A stretch of 54,171 nt of DNA from a virus. Under the pieces are notes generated by a model. The model was not told the DNA's origin. It searched no databases and worked only from the letters and a program-made list of their open reading frames with translations. Made by a program: the position numbers and the translations under genes. This document shows positions 39,863 through 47,995 of this stretch, in pieces. Location of the stretch: the IMG/VR virus record IMGVR_UViG_3300008110_000118, positions 1-54,171 of that record; one strand, written 5' to 3'. The first letter of the stretch is position 1. Every line of letters starts with the position of its first letter.

Positions 39863-40132
39863 TTAATCTACAGGTAACATTTCCGGATTTTCCAGTTCAA
39901 CTTCGAATAACATTGGATGACATAACTCATCAATTAAGTAAAATGAAGACTTATATAAGTCCTCAGGTTCAAAGCGTCTTTCGTTATCTGCTAATTCAAT
40001 TAATTCCAGATCATACATTAAACTATCTGGAACATCATCAAAAGTAAAGGGAACTTGATTTATGAAATACATCAGAACAATTTGAGTTCCGCGATTATAC
40101 CAAACGTATCTGGTATCTATTCTGTATTTCAT
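39863..40132 (-). CDS. Hypothetical protein between tRNA genes, 89 aa
   Basis: The product (MKYRIDTRYVWYNRGTQIVL..., then FTFDDVPDSLMYDLELIELA) is acidic at its C-terminus and probably alpha/beta. Its stop lies one base before the 5' end of tRNA-Thr, so the mRNA and tRNAs share a transcript that must be processed. No family recognised. Confidence 0.7.
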   Translation of the reverse strand: MKYRIDTRYVWYNRGTQIVLMYFINQVPFTFDDVPDSLMYDLELIELADNERRFEPEDLYKSSFYLIDELCHPMLFEVELENPEMLPVD

Positions 40133-40180
40133 AGAATAGTCCTTTACTTTTGTTTATTTAGAGAGTATTCGGTTCTCTAG

Positions 40181-40264
40181 TAGGGCGAGGGGGACTTGAA
40201 CCCCCACGGGATTACTCCCAACAGATTTTAAGTCTGGTGTGTCTACCACTTCCACCACCGCCCC
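40181..40264 (-). tRNA. trnL(UAA): tRNA-Leu (UAA)
   Basis: 84 nt with a long variable arm; acceptor GGGGCGG pairs with TCGCCCT through two G-T pairs, D-arm GTGGAAGTGGTAGACAC, anticodon loop CTTAAAA with anticodon TAA, T-arm GGGGGTTCAAGTCCCCC. The top pair of the anticodon stem is a C-T mismatch. Discriminator A; CCA not encoded. Confidence 0.92.
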
Positions 40265-40271
40265 AAAAAAC

Positions 40272-40478
40272 TTACGCTTTGTAAGTAATAGGATTATACT
40301 TCAGATACTCAAAGAATGTCAACTTCATTTCTTTGTGTGACATTCCACAATGTTTTGCTGCTTTGGGGAGATTCCATTTTGCTGTAAAGAGTGCTTCATT
40401 TGCTTCTTTTACATTTTCTGGAGTCGTTTTAACTGGAACTTCTTTAAGATCTTTAAGACTTAGTTTTAAAAAATTCAT
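40272..40478 (-). CDS. Small helical protein, 68 aa
   Basis: The segment WNLPKAAKHCGMSHKEMKLT reads like a helix-turn-helix (a Fis-like or small DNA-binding fold), followed by FFEYLKYNPITYKA. I recall close relatives in T4-like cyanophages. The 3' third of the gene also contains a full consensus promoter for the tRNA genes. DNA binding is inference. Confidence 0.7.
   Translation of the reverse strand: MNFLKLSLKDLKEVPVKTTPENVKEANEALFTAKWNLPKAAKHCGMSHKEMKLTFFEYLKYNPITYKA
40293..40322 (-). promoter_or_regulatory. Consensus sigma70 promoter TTGACA-N18-TATAAT for the tRNA unit
   Basis: TTGACA (40317-40322), 18 bases and TATAAT (40293-40298) on the minus strand, inside the coding end of the 68-aa gene. 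The predicted start is about 20 bases before the 5' end of tRNA-Leu. All 12 consensus bases match. Confidence 0.72.
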
Positions 40479-40505
40479 TTTTTATTTGGCGACCTTTTTG
40501 GAGGA

Positions 40506-40536
40506 TTTTTTGGCGGAAAATTTTTCCCGCCAAAAA
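40506..40536 (-). other. Strong hairpin in the leader of the 68-aa gene
   Basis: TTTTTGGCGG pairs with CCGCCAAAAA around an A/T loop, a 10-bp stem in the 80-base gap between the 60-aa and 68-aa genes. It has no T-tract after the stem on the transcribed strand, so it is not a standard terminator; it may stabilise the mRNA or pause transcription. Confidence 0.5.
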
Positions 40537-40558
40537 TGGAATTAAAAGTTGATTTTTG

Positions 40559-40741
40559 TCAGAGAGGAGTTACATAATGAAGAGTCTCTTCATCAAGTTG
40601 ATCCCGAACAACATCAAGAACATTCATAAACTGTTGGATAGTTTCACATTCTACTACTTTTTCAGAACCTTCGCTTGAATAAAGATTGAAAGTTTTAGTA
40701 ATAGGATTGACAACGCACCGTGTCAAATACTCATCATTCAT
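40559..40741 (-). CDS. Hypothetical protein, 60 aa
   Basis: A small protein beginning MNDEYLTRCVVNPITKTFNL, with TIQQFMNVLDVVRDQLDEET forming a helix. It is the first gene behind the sigma70-like promoter at 40773-40801. I recall similar cyanophage proteins without function. Confidence 0.7.
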   Translation of the reverse strand: MNDEYLTRCVVNPITKTFNLYSSEGSEKVVECETIQQFMNVLDVVRDQLDEETLHYVTPL

Positions 40742-40772
40742 TTGTTTGGGGTTCTCCCTCGATTACTTAAGT

Positions 40773-40801
40773 AATATACCAGGCGTCGGGTCACTTGTCA
40801 A
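40773..40801 (-). promoter_or_regulatory. Sigma70-like promoter TTGACA-N17-TATATT
   Basis: TTGACA (40796-40801), 17 bases and TATATT (40773-40778) on the minus strand. The -35 box overlaps the last codons of the 108-aa structural gene. It gives an early-type start in front of the 60-aa gene, 32 bases before its ATG. Confidence 0.72.
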
Positions 40802-41117
40802 GGGGGGAGACGATGGGAATTTTTGGAAGATCGATCCTTTCCCCAAAGACGAGATAATAACAGTCTATAGGCATACCATTACCCTGTAAATGAATAAGAT
40901 TTCTCTCTGTTCTTTTTACAATCAGATTTTGATTTGCACCAATCGGAGTCAAATGTACAGAAATAGTGTTTAAATCTACGAGTTCTAACCATTCTTCTGG
41001 TAACTTAATTATTTTTGTGTTATGTGCTCTTCCTTGAACAAACAAAAGATTTTGTTGAGCATAAGGAGGTTCGTAATTAAGAACGTAGTTATCTTCAGTG
41101 GGATGTTTAATTTTCAT
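40791..41117 (-). CDS. Free-standing copy of a tail-protein C-terminal domain, 108 aa
   Basis: The protein is a paralogue of the last 110 residues of the 345-aa structural protein at 42547: HPTEDNYVLNYE versus HPTKENHRLRYI, IIKLPEEWLELVDLNTISVHLTPIG versus IIELPEYWTNLVDIETVGVTLTPIG, and IDCYYLVFGER versus INCHYVVYGER. This LPE-x-W-x-x-LVD / LTPIG domain is common at the C-termini of cyanophage tail proteins. Here it is a whole gene, coupled by ATGA to the 466-aa gene. Confidence 0.78.
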   Translation of the reverse strand: MKIKHPTEDNYVLNYEPPYAQQNLLFVQGRAHNTKIIKLPEEWLELVDLNTISVHLTPIGANQNLIVKRTERNLIHLQGNGMPIDCYYLVFGERIDLPKIPIVSPLDK

Positions 41118-42514
41118 TCTAGTATATTAGTAATGGTGGAAATTCCAAGATAAGATAAAGTTTCATCAATATTAATTAGATCAATATTATTATTGGCAAG
41201 TTCTTGCCTAGAATTCCATATTGAAAGTTGAATTGATTCTCTTTCCCTTCTTAATGCGTTTGCTGCTGAGATCTTCAGATTTAAATTATTAATATCGTTA
41301 TTGAAACTAGTTTGAACTCCAGATAAAGCAGATAATGCAGATGTTATTTGGGCATCTTGCGCTGTACATGTTGATCCCAAAGTAGTAGTTATACCACTTA
41401 GTTGAGCGACAGTAACAGTTGTCGTAAATCCTAAAGGTGCTCTAACAGTTGTTGCAGTTCCACTATAAGCAACTGGATAATATGCAAATCCAACTTTGTA
41501 ATATGCAACTCCAGGTCCAACATCAGGTTCTAATGTTATAGGAATTTCTGGTTCATCAGGATCCCCCAGATCTTCAAGATCCGGATACCAAGTTTGTGCA
41601 TATGGATATCCACCATTATTTGAATATGCTATTGATACACCAACTCCAATAGTTTGCGTATCCAATACCCCAATTGTTTGTGGTGATGATGGATTTTTCG
41701 TGCTTAAATCTTCATATGTCGCTAAGTCATATTGAAATTGATCAGTCGATTTAAGAACAGTGAATGTTACAAAAGATCCATCAGATTCTGGTGCTGTTGC
41801 GCTTCCAGTTGCAACAGTATCTAAAGTAATCGCAGTAACTAAAGTAGTTGTTCCAATACCGATACTAGAAACGGGAGTTGTAGTTGTTTGATATATGTCA
41901 ACTATATTTGACGAGGATGGTAAAACTCCAGATTTTGAAGATTGAACAAATTGACCAGATTTAATTGAAACAGTAGAAGATGATCCAACTGGAGAAAGAA
42001 CAGTTAAAATTGATGATCCAACACCAATAGTTCCAATGAAACTTGTTACAAAAGTATCTTCAATATCCTTAGTTACAGGAATATCATAATACTTTACTCC
42101 GTAATAATTTTGAGTGGTAAAACCAAATGTATCATCAGAAAAATAAGTAGTAAATCCAGTACCATTGAATACTGTAATAGTTCCCGAATTTGTAATATTT
42201 GAATACCCAAACTCAGATAATTGAGTTACTCTAATTGTATAAGATCCCGTTGTTCCTATTCCAACAACTCTCCAAAACATGTCAGTCCTACAACCAACAT
42301 TAACTCGGTTTTGGTAAGAATCTTTTGCAGTATTAATACTAGAGTTTATAGATTCAAAAGAATTAAAAATATCTAAATCTATTTTTCGTATAGATTCATC
42401 ATATGGAATTTTAGATCCATCTAATTCAATAATTTTTTCTAGTATTTCATTTATATCTTCTTTTTGACTTTCTTTCTTTTCAGTTAAAGAATTTATTATA
42501 TCAGTATAAGACAT
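41114..42514 (-). CDS. Structural protein with terminal coiled coils, 466 aa
   Basis: Both ends are helical: LTEKKESQKEDINEILEKII at the start and LNLKISAANALRRERESIQL near the end. The middle is Gly/Thr/Val-rich beta sequence with a short basic patch. It has a late promoter 19 bases upstream. Position in the tail cluster and the coiled-coil caps suggest a trimeric virion protein. No T4 counterpart recognised. Confidence 0.75.
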   Translation of the reverse strand: MSYTDIINSLTEKKESQKEDINEILEKIIELDGSKIPYDESIRKIDLDIFNSFESINSSINTAKDSYQNRVNVGCRTDMFWRVVGIGTTGSYTIRVTQLSEFGYSNITNSGTITVFNGTGFTTYFSDDTFGFTTQNYYGVKYYDIPVTKDIEDTFVTSFIGTIGVGSSILTVLSPVGSSSTVSIKSGQFVQSSKSGVLPSSSNIVDIYQTTTTPVSSIGIGTTTLVTAITLDTVATGSATAPESDGSFVTFTVLKSTDQFQYDLATYEDLSTKNPSSPQTIGVLDTQTIGVGVSIAYSNNGGYPYAQTWYPDLEDLGDPDEPEIPITLEPDVGPGVAYYKVGFAYYPVAYSGTATTVRAPLGFTTTVTVAQLSGITTTLGSTCTAQDAQITSALSALSGVQTSFNNDINNLNLKISAANALRRERESIQLSIWNSRQELANNNIDLINIDETLSYLGISTITNILE

Positions 42515-42532
42515 GATTTATATTTTTTGAAG

Positions 42533-42540
42533 TATTTATT
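42533..42540 (-). promoter_or_regulatory. T4-type late promoter octamer AATAAATA
   Basis: The minus strand reads AAAATAAATACTTC, 19 bases before ATG 42514. It is the only late octamer between the hub genes and the tRNA unit, so it probably gives extra transcripts of the 466-aa and 108-aa genes. Confidence 0.6.
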
Positions 42541-42546
42541 TTAAAA

Positions 42547-43584
42547 TCAGACAACATTTATTGCATATTCACTATTATCACCTGGATAATCTTTTGGAGA
42601 TGATCCAAAGTATTCTGTAATATTTTTCTCTACGTCTTTTCTTTCTCCATAGACAACATAATGACAATTAATTACAGATGCGGAATTATTCTTTACAATT
42701 ATCTTTCTTCCCCATTGAATATCTTCCACATATAATTCTTGATATTGCCCAATAGGAGTTAAAGTTACTCCAACAGTTTCTATATCAACTAAGTTTGTCC
42801 AATATTCAGGTAATTCTATAATATTACCACCCTTTAATTTTCCTCTGAAATAAACTTCTGCAGATGGTCCTTCTAAACAAATATATCTAAGTCTATGATT
42901 TTCTTTTGTTGGATGAGGAATATCAAATGATTTTTTAGAAGCAATTTTTGCTTTTAACAATACAATAGTTGGACTGCTAATTGGACCTGCAACACTTAAC
43001 TTTCCGCCTATAGATACTTTTCCAGCAACTGCAAGTTTTCCATTAATATTCTCGCTTCCGTTTCTTGTACCTTTACCGTTGAAAACTGATTTTCCAGTCT
43101 GCGTTAATGCACCAACAATTTTTACTGGTCCAATAAAAGTTATTTTTCCTGTCCAAGTTAAGTTTCCAAGTCCAGTTGTATTTGGAGATATAATACTTAT
43201 TTGAGTTGAATTAATAATCTTAATAAGTAGGGAATTGATTGTAATTCCAACCATCCCTGCTCCAGGATCCCCTAACAAAATATCCAATGGAGTTGGGGGT
43301 CCAGCACCAAGTGTAGTGACTTTTAAAATGGATGGAACAGTAGGAAAAGGAGCAGTTTTGTTTGTAGATCTGCCGAGCATCATTGTTGCCATCGGTGCTC
43401 GTGGTGTTGGATAACTCAAAGGAGTTCCAACTAAAGCAGGACCTTCAATCCAGGCAGTTCCATTGATAGGCGGAAGAATACCTCCTCCTAAACAGATCGG
43501 AGATATTGGATCTGGAATTCCTCCAGGTATGTTTTGAGCGACATGAAGTTGTCCGCCTACGTGCAGTTCCGTTACTCTTCCCAT
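42547..43584 (-). CDS. Tail-tip structural protein, 345 aa
   Basis: A Pro/Gly-rich N-terminal part (HVGGQLHVAQNIPGGIPDPI) is followed by a beta-helix-like stretch with repeating Gly-Lys (NGKLAVAGKVSIGGKLSVAG, about 185-205), then a C-terminal domain of about 110 residues shared with the 108-aa protein at 40791. Position right after the hub and spike genes suggests a baseplate tip or fibre-network component. Confidence 0.75.
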   Translation of the reverse strand: MGRVTELHVGGQLHVAQNIPGGIPDPISPICLGGGILPPINGTAWIEGPALVGTPLSYPTPRAPMATMMLGRSTNKTAPFPTVPSILKVTTLGAGPPTPLDILLGDPGAGMVGITINSLLIKIINSTQISIISPNTTGLGNLTWTGKITFIGPVKIVGALTQTGKSVFNGKGTRNGSENINGKLAVAGKVSIGGKLSVAGPISSPTIVLLKAKIASKKSFDIPHPTKENHRLRYICLEGPSAEVYFRGKLKGGNIIELPEYWTNLVDIETVGVTLTPIGQYQELYVEDIQWGRKIIVKNNSASVINCHYVVYGERKDVEKNITEYFGSSPKDYPGDNSEYAINVV

Positions 43585-43585
43585 T

Positions 43586-44188
43586 TTATCCGACTATATC
43601 TTTTACTAATTTAATAATTCCTTCTAAAGTTTCTTTCAATGTTTGAGATCCTGGTGGTGGAATATCGATAACTGCTGGACTTTGCTCATTGAAATTTCCA
43701 GTAACTTTAACTTCATCTCTACTTGCAATATTTACTTTCTTTTCTCCAGTTATGTTTGCTTCAACGGAAGCAGTTGCTGTAATTGTGGGAGTCTTAATTT
43801 CTACAGAAGTATTAGATAGGATATTAATATATCCAGTTTTATTATCTGGACCACTTGCAATCATATCTATACTTTGAGCAAACATCCTAATTCTTCCGTT
43901 AGGTGCTCCAATAATAATATCGCCATTATCTGCATGTAATACAAATGCAGTATCATTAACTGGTTTATCACCACATCTAATTTGATATACACCTGGACAA
44001 CGATTCACGGTTCCACCTTTAAGTTTTCCACTATTCAAAAACGCCATGTATTGAGATTTAGATAATGTTGGATCAACATTTCTAATAATTGCAGCACATT
44101 TAATTCCATTTAGGAATACTTCCCCAAATGCAAGTTCAGCGTCACATGTTGTTTTTCTCCAATAATTTGGGGTATTACTCTTAGCCAT
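43586..44188 (-). CDS. Spike protein, beta-helix-like, 200 aa
   Basis: Residues about 85-170 repeat short strands ending in polar turns (NGDIIIGAPNGRIRMFAQSI, then ILSNTSVEIKTPTITATASV), the rhythm of the gp5 C-terminal beta-helix in T4 and of gpV/VgrG spikes. The end is Pro-rich (SPAVIDIPPPGSQ). Its ATG overlaps the gp5-like gene. I infer that it forms the membrane-piercing needle of the baseplate, encoded separately from the hub. Confidence 0.7.
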   Translation of the reverse strand: MAKSNTPNYWRKTTCDAELAFGEVFLNGIKCAAIIRNVDPTLSKSQYMAFLNSGKLKGGTVNRCPGVYQIRCGDKPVNDTAFVLHADNGDIIIGAPNGRIRMFAQSIDMIASGPDNKTGYINILSNTSVEIKTPTITATASVEANITGEKKVNIASRDEVKVTGNFNEQSPAVIDIPPPGSQTLKETLEGIIKLVKDIVG

Positions 44189-46451
44189 TTGGTGCTACTC
44201 CTACACAATCTCTTACTGAAATAACTTTTAAATTGCGGCGAACTCTTCTGATTTCATCCAAAGCGGTTCCCTTAATTACTTTAAATACTGGAATTAATTC
44301 TGCGTTAAATCCACTATCACTAATTATAACAAGTCTTGGTCTTTCCGTAAATCCAAATCCACCATCAATTACATCAACATAATCTAGTCTTCCATTATTG
44401 TTAAATACTGGTTTTAGTATTGCACCTTCACCGTTTCCACCACCTTCAATTGTAATTTTATCATTTGGATTATAATTAAATCCAGGATCTGCAACTTCCA
44501 CTCTATCTATAGTTAATGTTACTGGATATGTATCACTGCCAGAAACTTGATCTGGAATTTTTGGTTCTGGAGGACATCCACCTGCGGTTATTTTTTCATT
44601 AACTATAGATGTATATGGTAATCTACCTGGTATTTCTACACGATCTCCAATTCTAACATCAATTATTGAACCTGGATCATATGGTGAATCCCAAGTTCCA
44701 TCTTCTCTTTGGACAATTGTTTGGCATCTATCGGCCCATACTCTTCCACTTCCACCTTTATCTCCATTAAAAATAGGAAGATAACCAAATCCAGGATCAG
44801 TAATTACAACTTCTGTTACTCCAGTCGTTGTTTCATCTGTTCCAGTACCGGTTCCAATGTCAGTTGTGCCAATTCCAGTTTTTACGGGACCAATAACTAC
44901 TGTTCCCACTGCACGATTTCCCTTTCCACAGGAATCTTCAAATGAAACAAAAGGTGCTTTGGTATAACCAGATCCTGGAGTAATTATATCTACACCTAAA
45001 ATATCTCCAGTCGCACTAATGATTGGATTTCCAGAAGCACCAGAACCGCCACCGCCCCAGAAAGAAACATTTGGTGGTCCGCAAAGAATAGGTCCAACAT
45101 TACATCCTGATTTAGCACTAGCAAGTGCCCCACTGAAATCTAAATTGAAGTTAAAACTACCTGGATTGACAGCACCTTTAAAGGTATTTGCTAATCCAAG
45201 TGCAGACTGTATGATTGAATTTACATCTAAATTTAATTGTGGTCCACTAGGAGCACCATCAAGAAGATTCCATTCTTCTGTTGTGGGGCACTTTTGATCT
45301 ACCTTACAAGTCAAGAAATCTAGGAGATTTGTAATAGTATCTAAAATTAAATTAATAAAATTGATTGCTCCACCAATTATACTAGAAAGAGATGATAATA
45401 TAGAATTAATTGCTCCTGTCAATTGACCCAGAAGTTGCCCTAAAATATTGGTTAAAAATGATTCTAATGCACAAAGAGGAGCATTAATGTAACGATCTAT
45501 AATCTTTCTCAGAAAATCTGCAATCATATTAACAAGATTATCAATAATTCTATTAAACAAACATGCAATCAAATCTAATGCAGTTTGTTTCGCTTCATTA
45601 AATTGAAATCTTTGATGTAGTTGCAACTTTCTCCCAGCAAGATTCAATACAACATTAACTTTTTTCATTATTTGTTCACGCAAATAATTGATCAACCACT
45701 TAACTCCAGATGCTATGGATTGTGCAGCAGCATTTACTCTTGATTGAACTTCATTAACAAAATTTTGACTGGTAGATAAAAAAGAATCTTTCCCCGTTAG
45801 ATCGCTTTTTAACTTCTGAATATCTTTAATTAACTTTGTAATTGGTTCATTCATTGCCGAAGTATCAATCGGCTTACATGGTGTAGGAAATTTGATTTTA
45901 TCTTCTTGGAGGACACGTTCATCTTCCTTTGTGGAGGGATATTTATCTCCGCTACACATTATCCCACCACCTTTCAGTTCCATTACTGTATATGGAACTT
46001 TAACCTCAGGAACTCCTTTATAATGAACTAATTGCGATTCAACTTTTTGTGGAATGATTGGAGTGTCATCTGTGGGTTTTGTTCCATCTGGACACTGCTT
46101 ATTCGGAAGGACAGAAATAATTTGATATAGATCATTCATTTCTCCAGGCAAATCCCATACTCTTACCCAAACAAAAGTATAAGGTAAGAGAACTCCTCTC
46201 TCTACTTGAACTTGTCCTCCAGAAGATCCATTACTAATAAGATCTTCTGCCCAAGGAAGATCTTTATCTGGAACTTTTGATGGAGGATGAAGTTCTGGGA
46301 TTCTTATTTTATATAAGAATCCAGGAGCATTTCTTTCATCATCTTTAGCGATTGAACAAGATGGTTTTCCAGTTCCTTCTTCCAGATAAGCCGTAAGAGG
46401 GGCAATCTGTGCAATGTAATACTTTAATTCACCCGCTAAGAGAGTACTCAT
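44181..46451 (-). CDS. gp5: Baseplate hub protein, gp5-like, 756 aa
   Basis: The N-terminus carries an OB-like domain: GFLYKIRIPELHPPSKVPDK, then LLPYTFVWVRVWDLPGEMND, which I recognise from cyanophage gp5 homologues. A long helical region (200-400) and Gly-rich beta modules (GSGYTKAPFVSFED, DPGFGYLPIF, DPGFNYNP, DGGFGFTERP) follow. There is no lysozyme motif of T4 gp5 and no terminal beta-helix, so those functions have moved to other genes here. It lies downstream of the gp27-like gene, as expected for hub partners. Confidence 0.78.
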   Translation of the reverse strand: MSTLLAGELKYYIAQIAPLTAYLEEGTGKPSCSIAKDDERNAPGFLYKIRIPELHPPSKVPDKDLPWAEDLISNGSSGGQVQVERGVLLPYTFVWVRVWDLPGEMNDLYQIISVLPNKQCPDGTKPTDDTPIIPQKVESQLVHYKGVPEVKVPYTVMELKGGGIMCSGDKYPSTKEDERVLQEDKIKFPTPCKPIDTSAMNEPITKLIKDIQKLKSDLTGKDSFLSTSQNFVNEVQSRVNAAAQSIASGVKWLINYLREQIMKKVNVVLNLAGRKLQLHQRFQFNEAKQTALDLIACLFNRIIDNLVNMIADFLRKIIDRYINAPLCALESFLTNILGQLLGQLTGAINSILSSLSSIIGGAINFINLILDTITNLLDFLTCKVDQKCPTTEEWNLLDGAPSGPQLNLDVNSIIQSALGLANTFKGAVNPGSFNFNLDFSGALASAKSGCNVGPILCGPPNVSFWGGGGSGASGNPIISATGDILGVDIITPGSGYTKAPFVSFEDSCGKGNRAVGTVVIGPVKTGIGTTDIGTGTGTDETTTGVTEVVITDPGFGYLPIFNGDKGGSGRVWADRCQTIVQREDGTWDSPYDPGSIIDVRIGDRVEIPGRLPYTSIVNEKITAGGCPPEPKIPDQVSGSDTYPVTLTIDRVEVADPGFNYNPNDKITIEGGGNGEGAILKPVFNNNGRLDYVDVIDGGFGFTERPRLVIISDSGFNAELIPVFKVIKGTALDEIRRVRRNLKVISVRDCVGVAPNG

Positions 46452-46666
46452 CAGTCTTCGTAAATCCTACATTCAAGTGCGTCTGGATGTGCGTCACAAT
46501 AGAGTTCTAACCCTGTTGGATCGTGATCATCTTCTGGATGATTTTTTTGATACTTTTCTAGATCGTCGAGTTCCCCTTCTAAATGTCTTCTTCTTTGGGA
46601 ACTTACGTTTGGATCGTCAAGTTCATTTTTATCATCATTAATGTGCTGTGATAGTGTCCTATCCAT
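46451..46666 (-). CDS. Small acidic protein between the hub genes, 71 aa
   Basis: ATG 46666 with GGGG upstream is preferred over a GTG at 46675. The protein is highly charged (MDRTLSQHINDDKNELDDPN, then RRRHLEGELDDLEKYQKNHP) and has two Cys residues in LYCDAHPDALEC. I recall the same small protein next to gp5 in cyanophages. A chaperone or assembly role is possible. Confidence 0.7.
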   Translation of the reverse strand: MDRTLSQHINDDKNELDDPNVSSQRRRHLEGELDDLEKYQKNHPEDDHDPTGLELYCDAHPDALECRIYED

Positions 46667-46697
46667 TTGGAACACCCCTAATATAATAGTTGTTAAT

Positions 46698-46705
46698 TAT
46701 TTATT
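46698..46705 (-). promoter_or_regulatory. T4-type late promoter octamer AATAAATA
   Basis: The minus strand reads ACAATAAATAATTAAC, 32 bases before ATG 46666, in the short gap after the gp27-like gene. It would start a late transcript covering the small protein, gp5-like hub, spike and tail-tip genes. Confidence 0.63.
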
Positions 46706-46712
46706 GTTGTTT

Positions 46713-47984
46713 TCAAACAACTCTACCGTCAGAATCTCTCACAAGACTCATCTTTGTATATGTATTACTTGGAATAAAAAGATGACATAATCCAGAAACC
46801 ATATACTTACCTCCAGTTTTTTTGCTAACTTCCGTATTCTTTTTAACTGAATTTTCCCTAAAGTCACAAAACACAATATCACCCGCACTAACTCCTAGAT
46901 CACCGTCCGTAGTAACAACAATTTCTTTTAAAATCATCTGATTTAATCTAGCAGATTGGTTGATAACATCATCAACTATAATATTTTCTTTTTGGATAGA
47001 TTTAAATTGCGATTTTACACTATCTCCTGGAGAAAATCTCTGTGCAATATCTACATTAGTTGTGTTTATTCTTGTAATTTTTCCACTATAATCTGGAAAC
47101 TTTGGTAAACTTGTTCCAGCGATTGTTATTCCAGATGGTTTCCCCTCATATGTTTTGGTTGTTTTTGTATCATACTTCATTGTTAATGGATTCCATTTCT
47201 TCATTCTAGATCCATATGCTCCACTTCTTAATTGTTTCTCTAAATCGACAGACTTAGATAAATTATCTTCATGTATTTTTCCATCATAACCTGGTGGTAA
47301 ATACGGAGTATTATTTTTAATAAATTTACTAACAGGATCTGCAGCAAATAAACAATCTACCGATTTAAATTTATATCCTTTTGATGTATGGAAAAATAAG
47401 TACCCTGATGTTTCTCCTTTTTTTCCATTTTCAGTTGGAACAGAATATCTGCATAAATTTGTACATATTTCAAAAGGTTCTTTAAATTTCCCATGAAAAG
47501 ATTTAGTGTTTATAGTTTCATCTACATCAATTTCAAATGACGTTTTCAAAGATTCTTTAAGTATCTTACTTACGCTATCTGATATTTTTCCACTGTAAAA
47601 TGGAATGACACTAACATCTTCTGTAATATTATCGAGAAAATCTTTTGATACAATAAAAAGTTCTATGGCTACTTGCAATTCATTTTCTTGAGAACTCCAA
47701 CTTTGAATTCTTAAATTTTTATCAAATGATAAAGTTTTTTCATCATGGGTTACCGAAAAACTTACTTTTTCGTCTCCTTGCAATTTAAGATATTCTACAG
47801 ATCCGACATCTCCTCCAGATTGTCCTCCATCCATATACAAAGCGTGAATTCTAACAGTATTGTCTAATATACACTCACGGTACTCTACTTGAACTAACGA
47901 TCCTTTACCCAACAAACTTACTGTTGAACCATCGTTTGAAATAATATCAAATTTTGTTATTTTTGCTGCTTGGTTGCTTGCCAT
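46713..47984 (-). CDS. gp27: Baseplate hub protein, gp27-like, 423 aa
   Basis: The chain begins ITKFDIISNDGSTVSLLGKG followed by VEYRECILDNTVRIHALYMD, the type of N-terminal domain seen in gp27/hub proteins. FEICTNLCRYSVPTENGKKG, with FHTSKGYKFKS after it, fits the conserved gp27 region that packs against gp5. The length is close to T4 gp27 (391 residues). It sits directly before the gp5-like gene. The assignment is from pattern and position. Confidence 0.72.
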   Translation of the reverse strand: MASNQAAKITKFDIISNDGSTVSLLGKGSLVQVEYRECILDNTVRIHALYMDGGQSGGDVGSVEYLKLQGDEKVSFSVTHDEKTLSFDKNLRIQSWSSQENELQVAIELFIVSKDFLDNITEDVSVIPFYSGKISDSVSKILKESLKTSFEIDVDETINTKSFHGKFKEPFEICTNLCRYSVPTENGKKGETSGYLFFHTSKGYKFKSVDCLFAADPVSKFIKNNTPYLPPGYDGKIHEDNLSKSVDLEKQLRSGAYGSRMKKWNPLTMKYDTKTTKTYEGKPSGITIAGTSLPKFPDYSGKITRINTTNVDIAQRFSPGDSVKSQFKSIQKENIIVDDVINQSARLNQMILKEIVVTTDGDLGVSAGDIVFCDFRENSVKKNTEVSKKTGGKYMVSGLCHLFIPSNTYTKMSLVRDSDGRVV

Positions 47985-47995
47985 TATTTTACTAG

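Noticed and set aside
40155-40162. TCTAAATA upstream of the 89-aa gene as a late promoter
   Set aside because: One base off the conserved part of the octamer, and the gene lies in the tRNA unit with a full early promoter.
44181-46451. Lysozyme domain expected in a gp5 homologue
   Set aside because: No T4-lysozyme-like Glu/Asp/Thr catalytic pattern is visible in the 756 residues; the hydrolase domains are in the two preceding genes.
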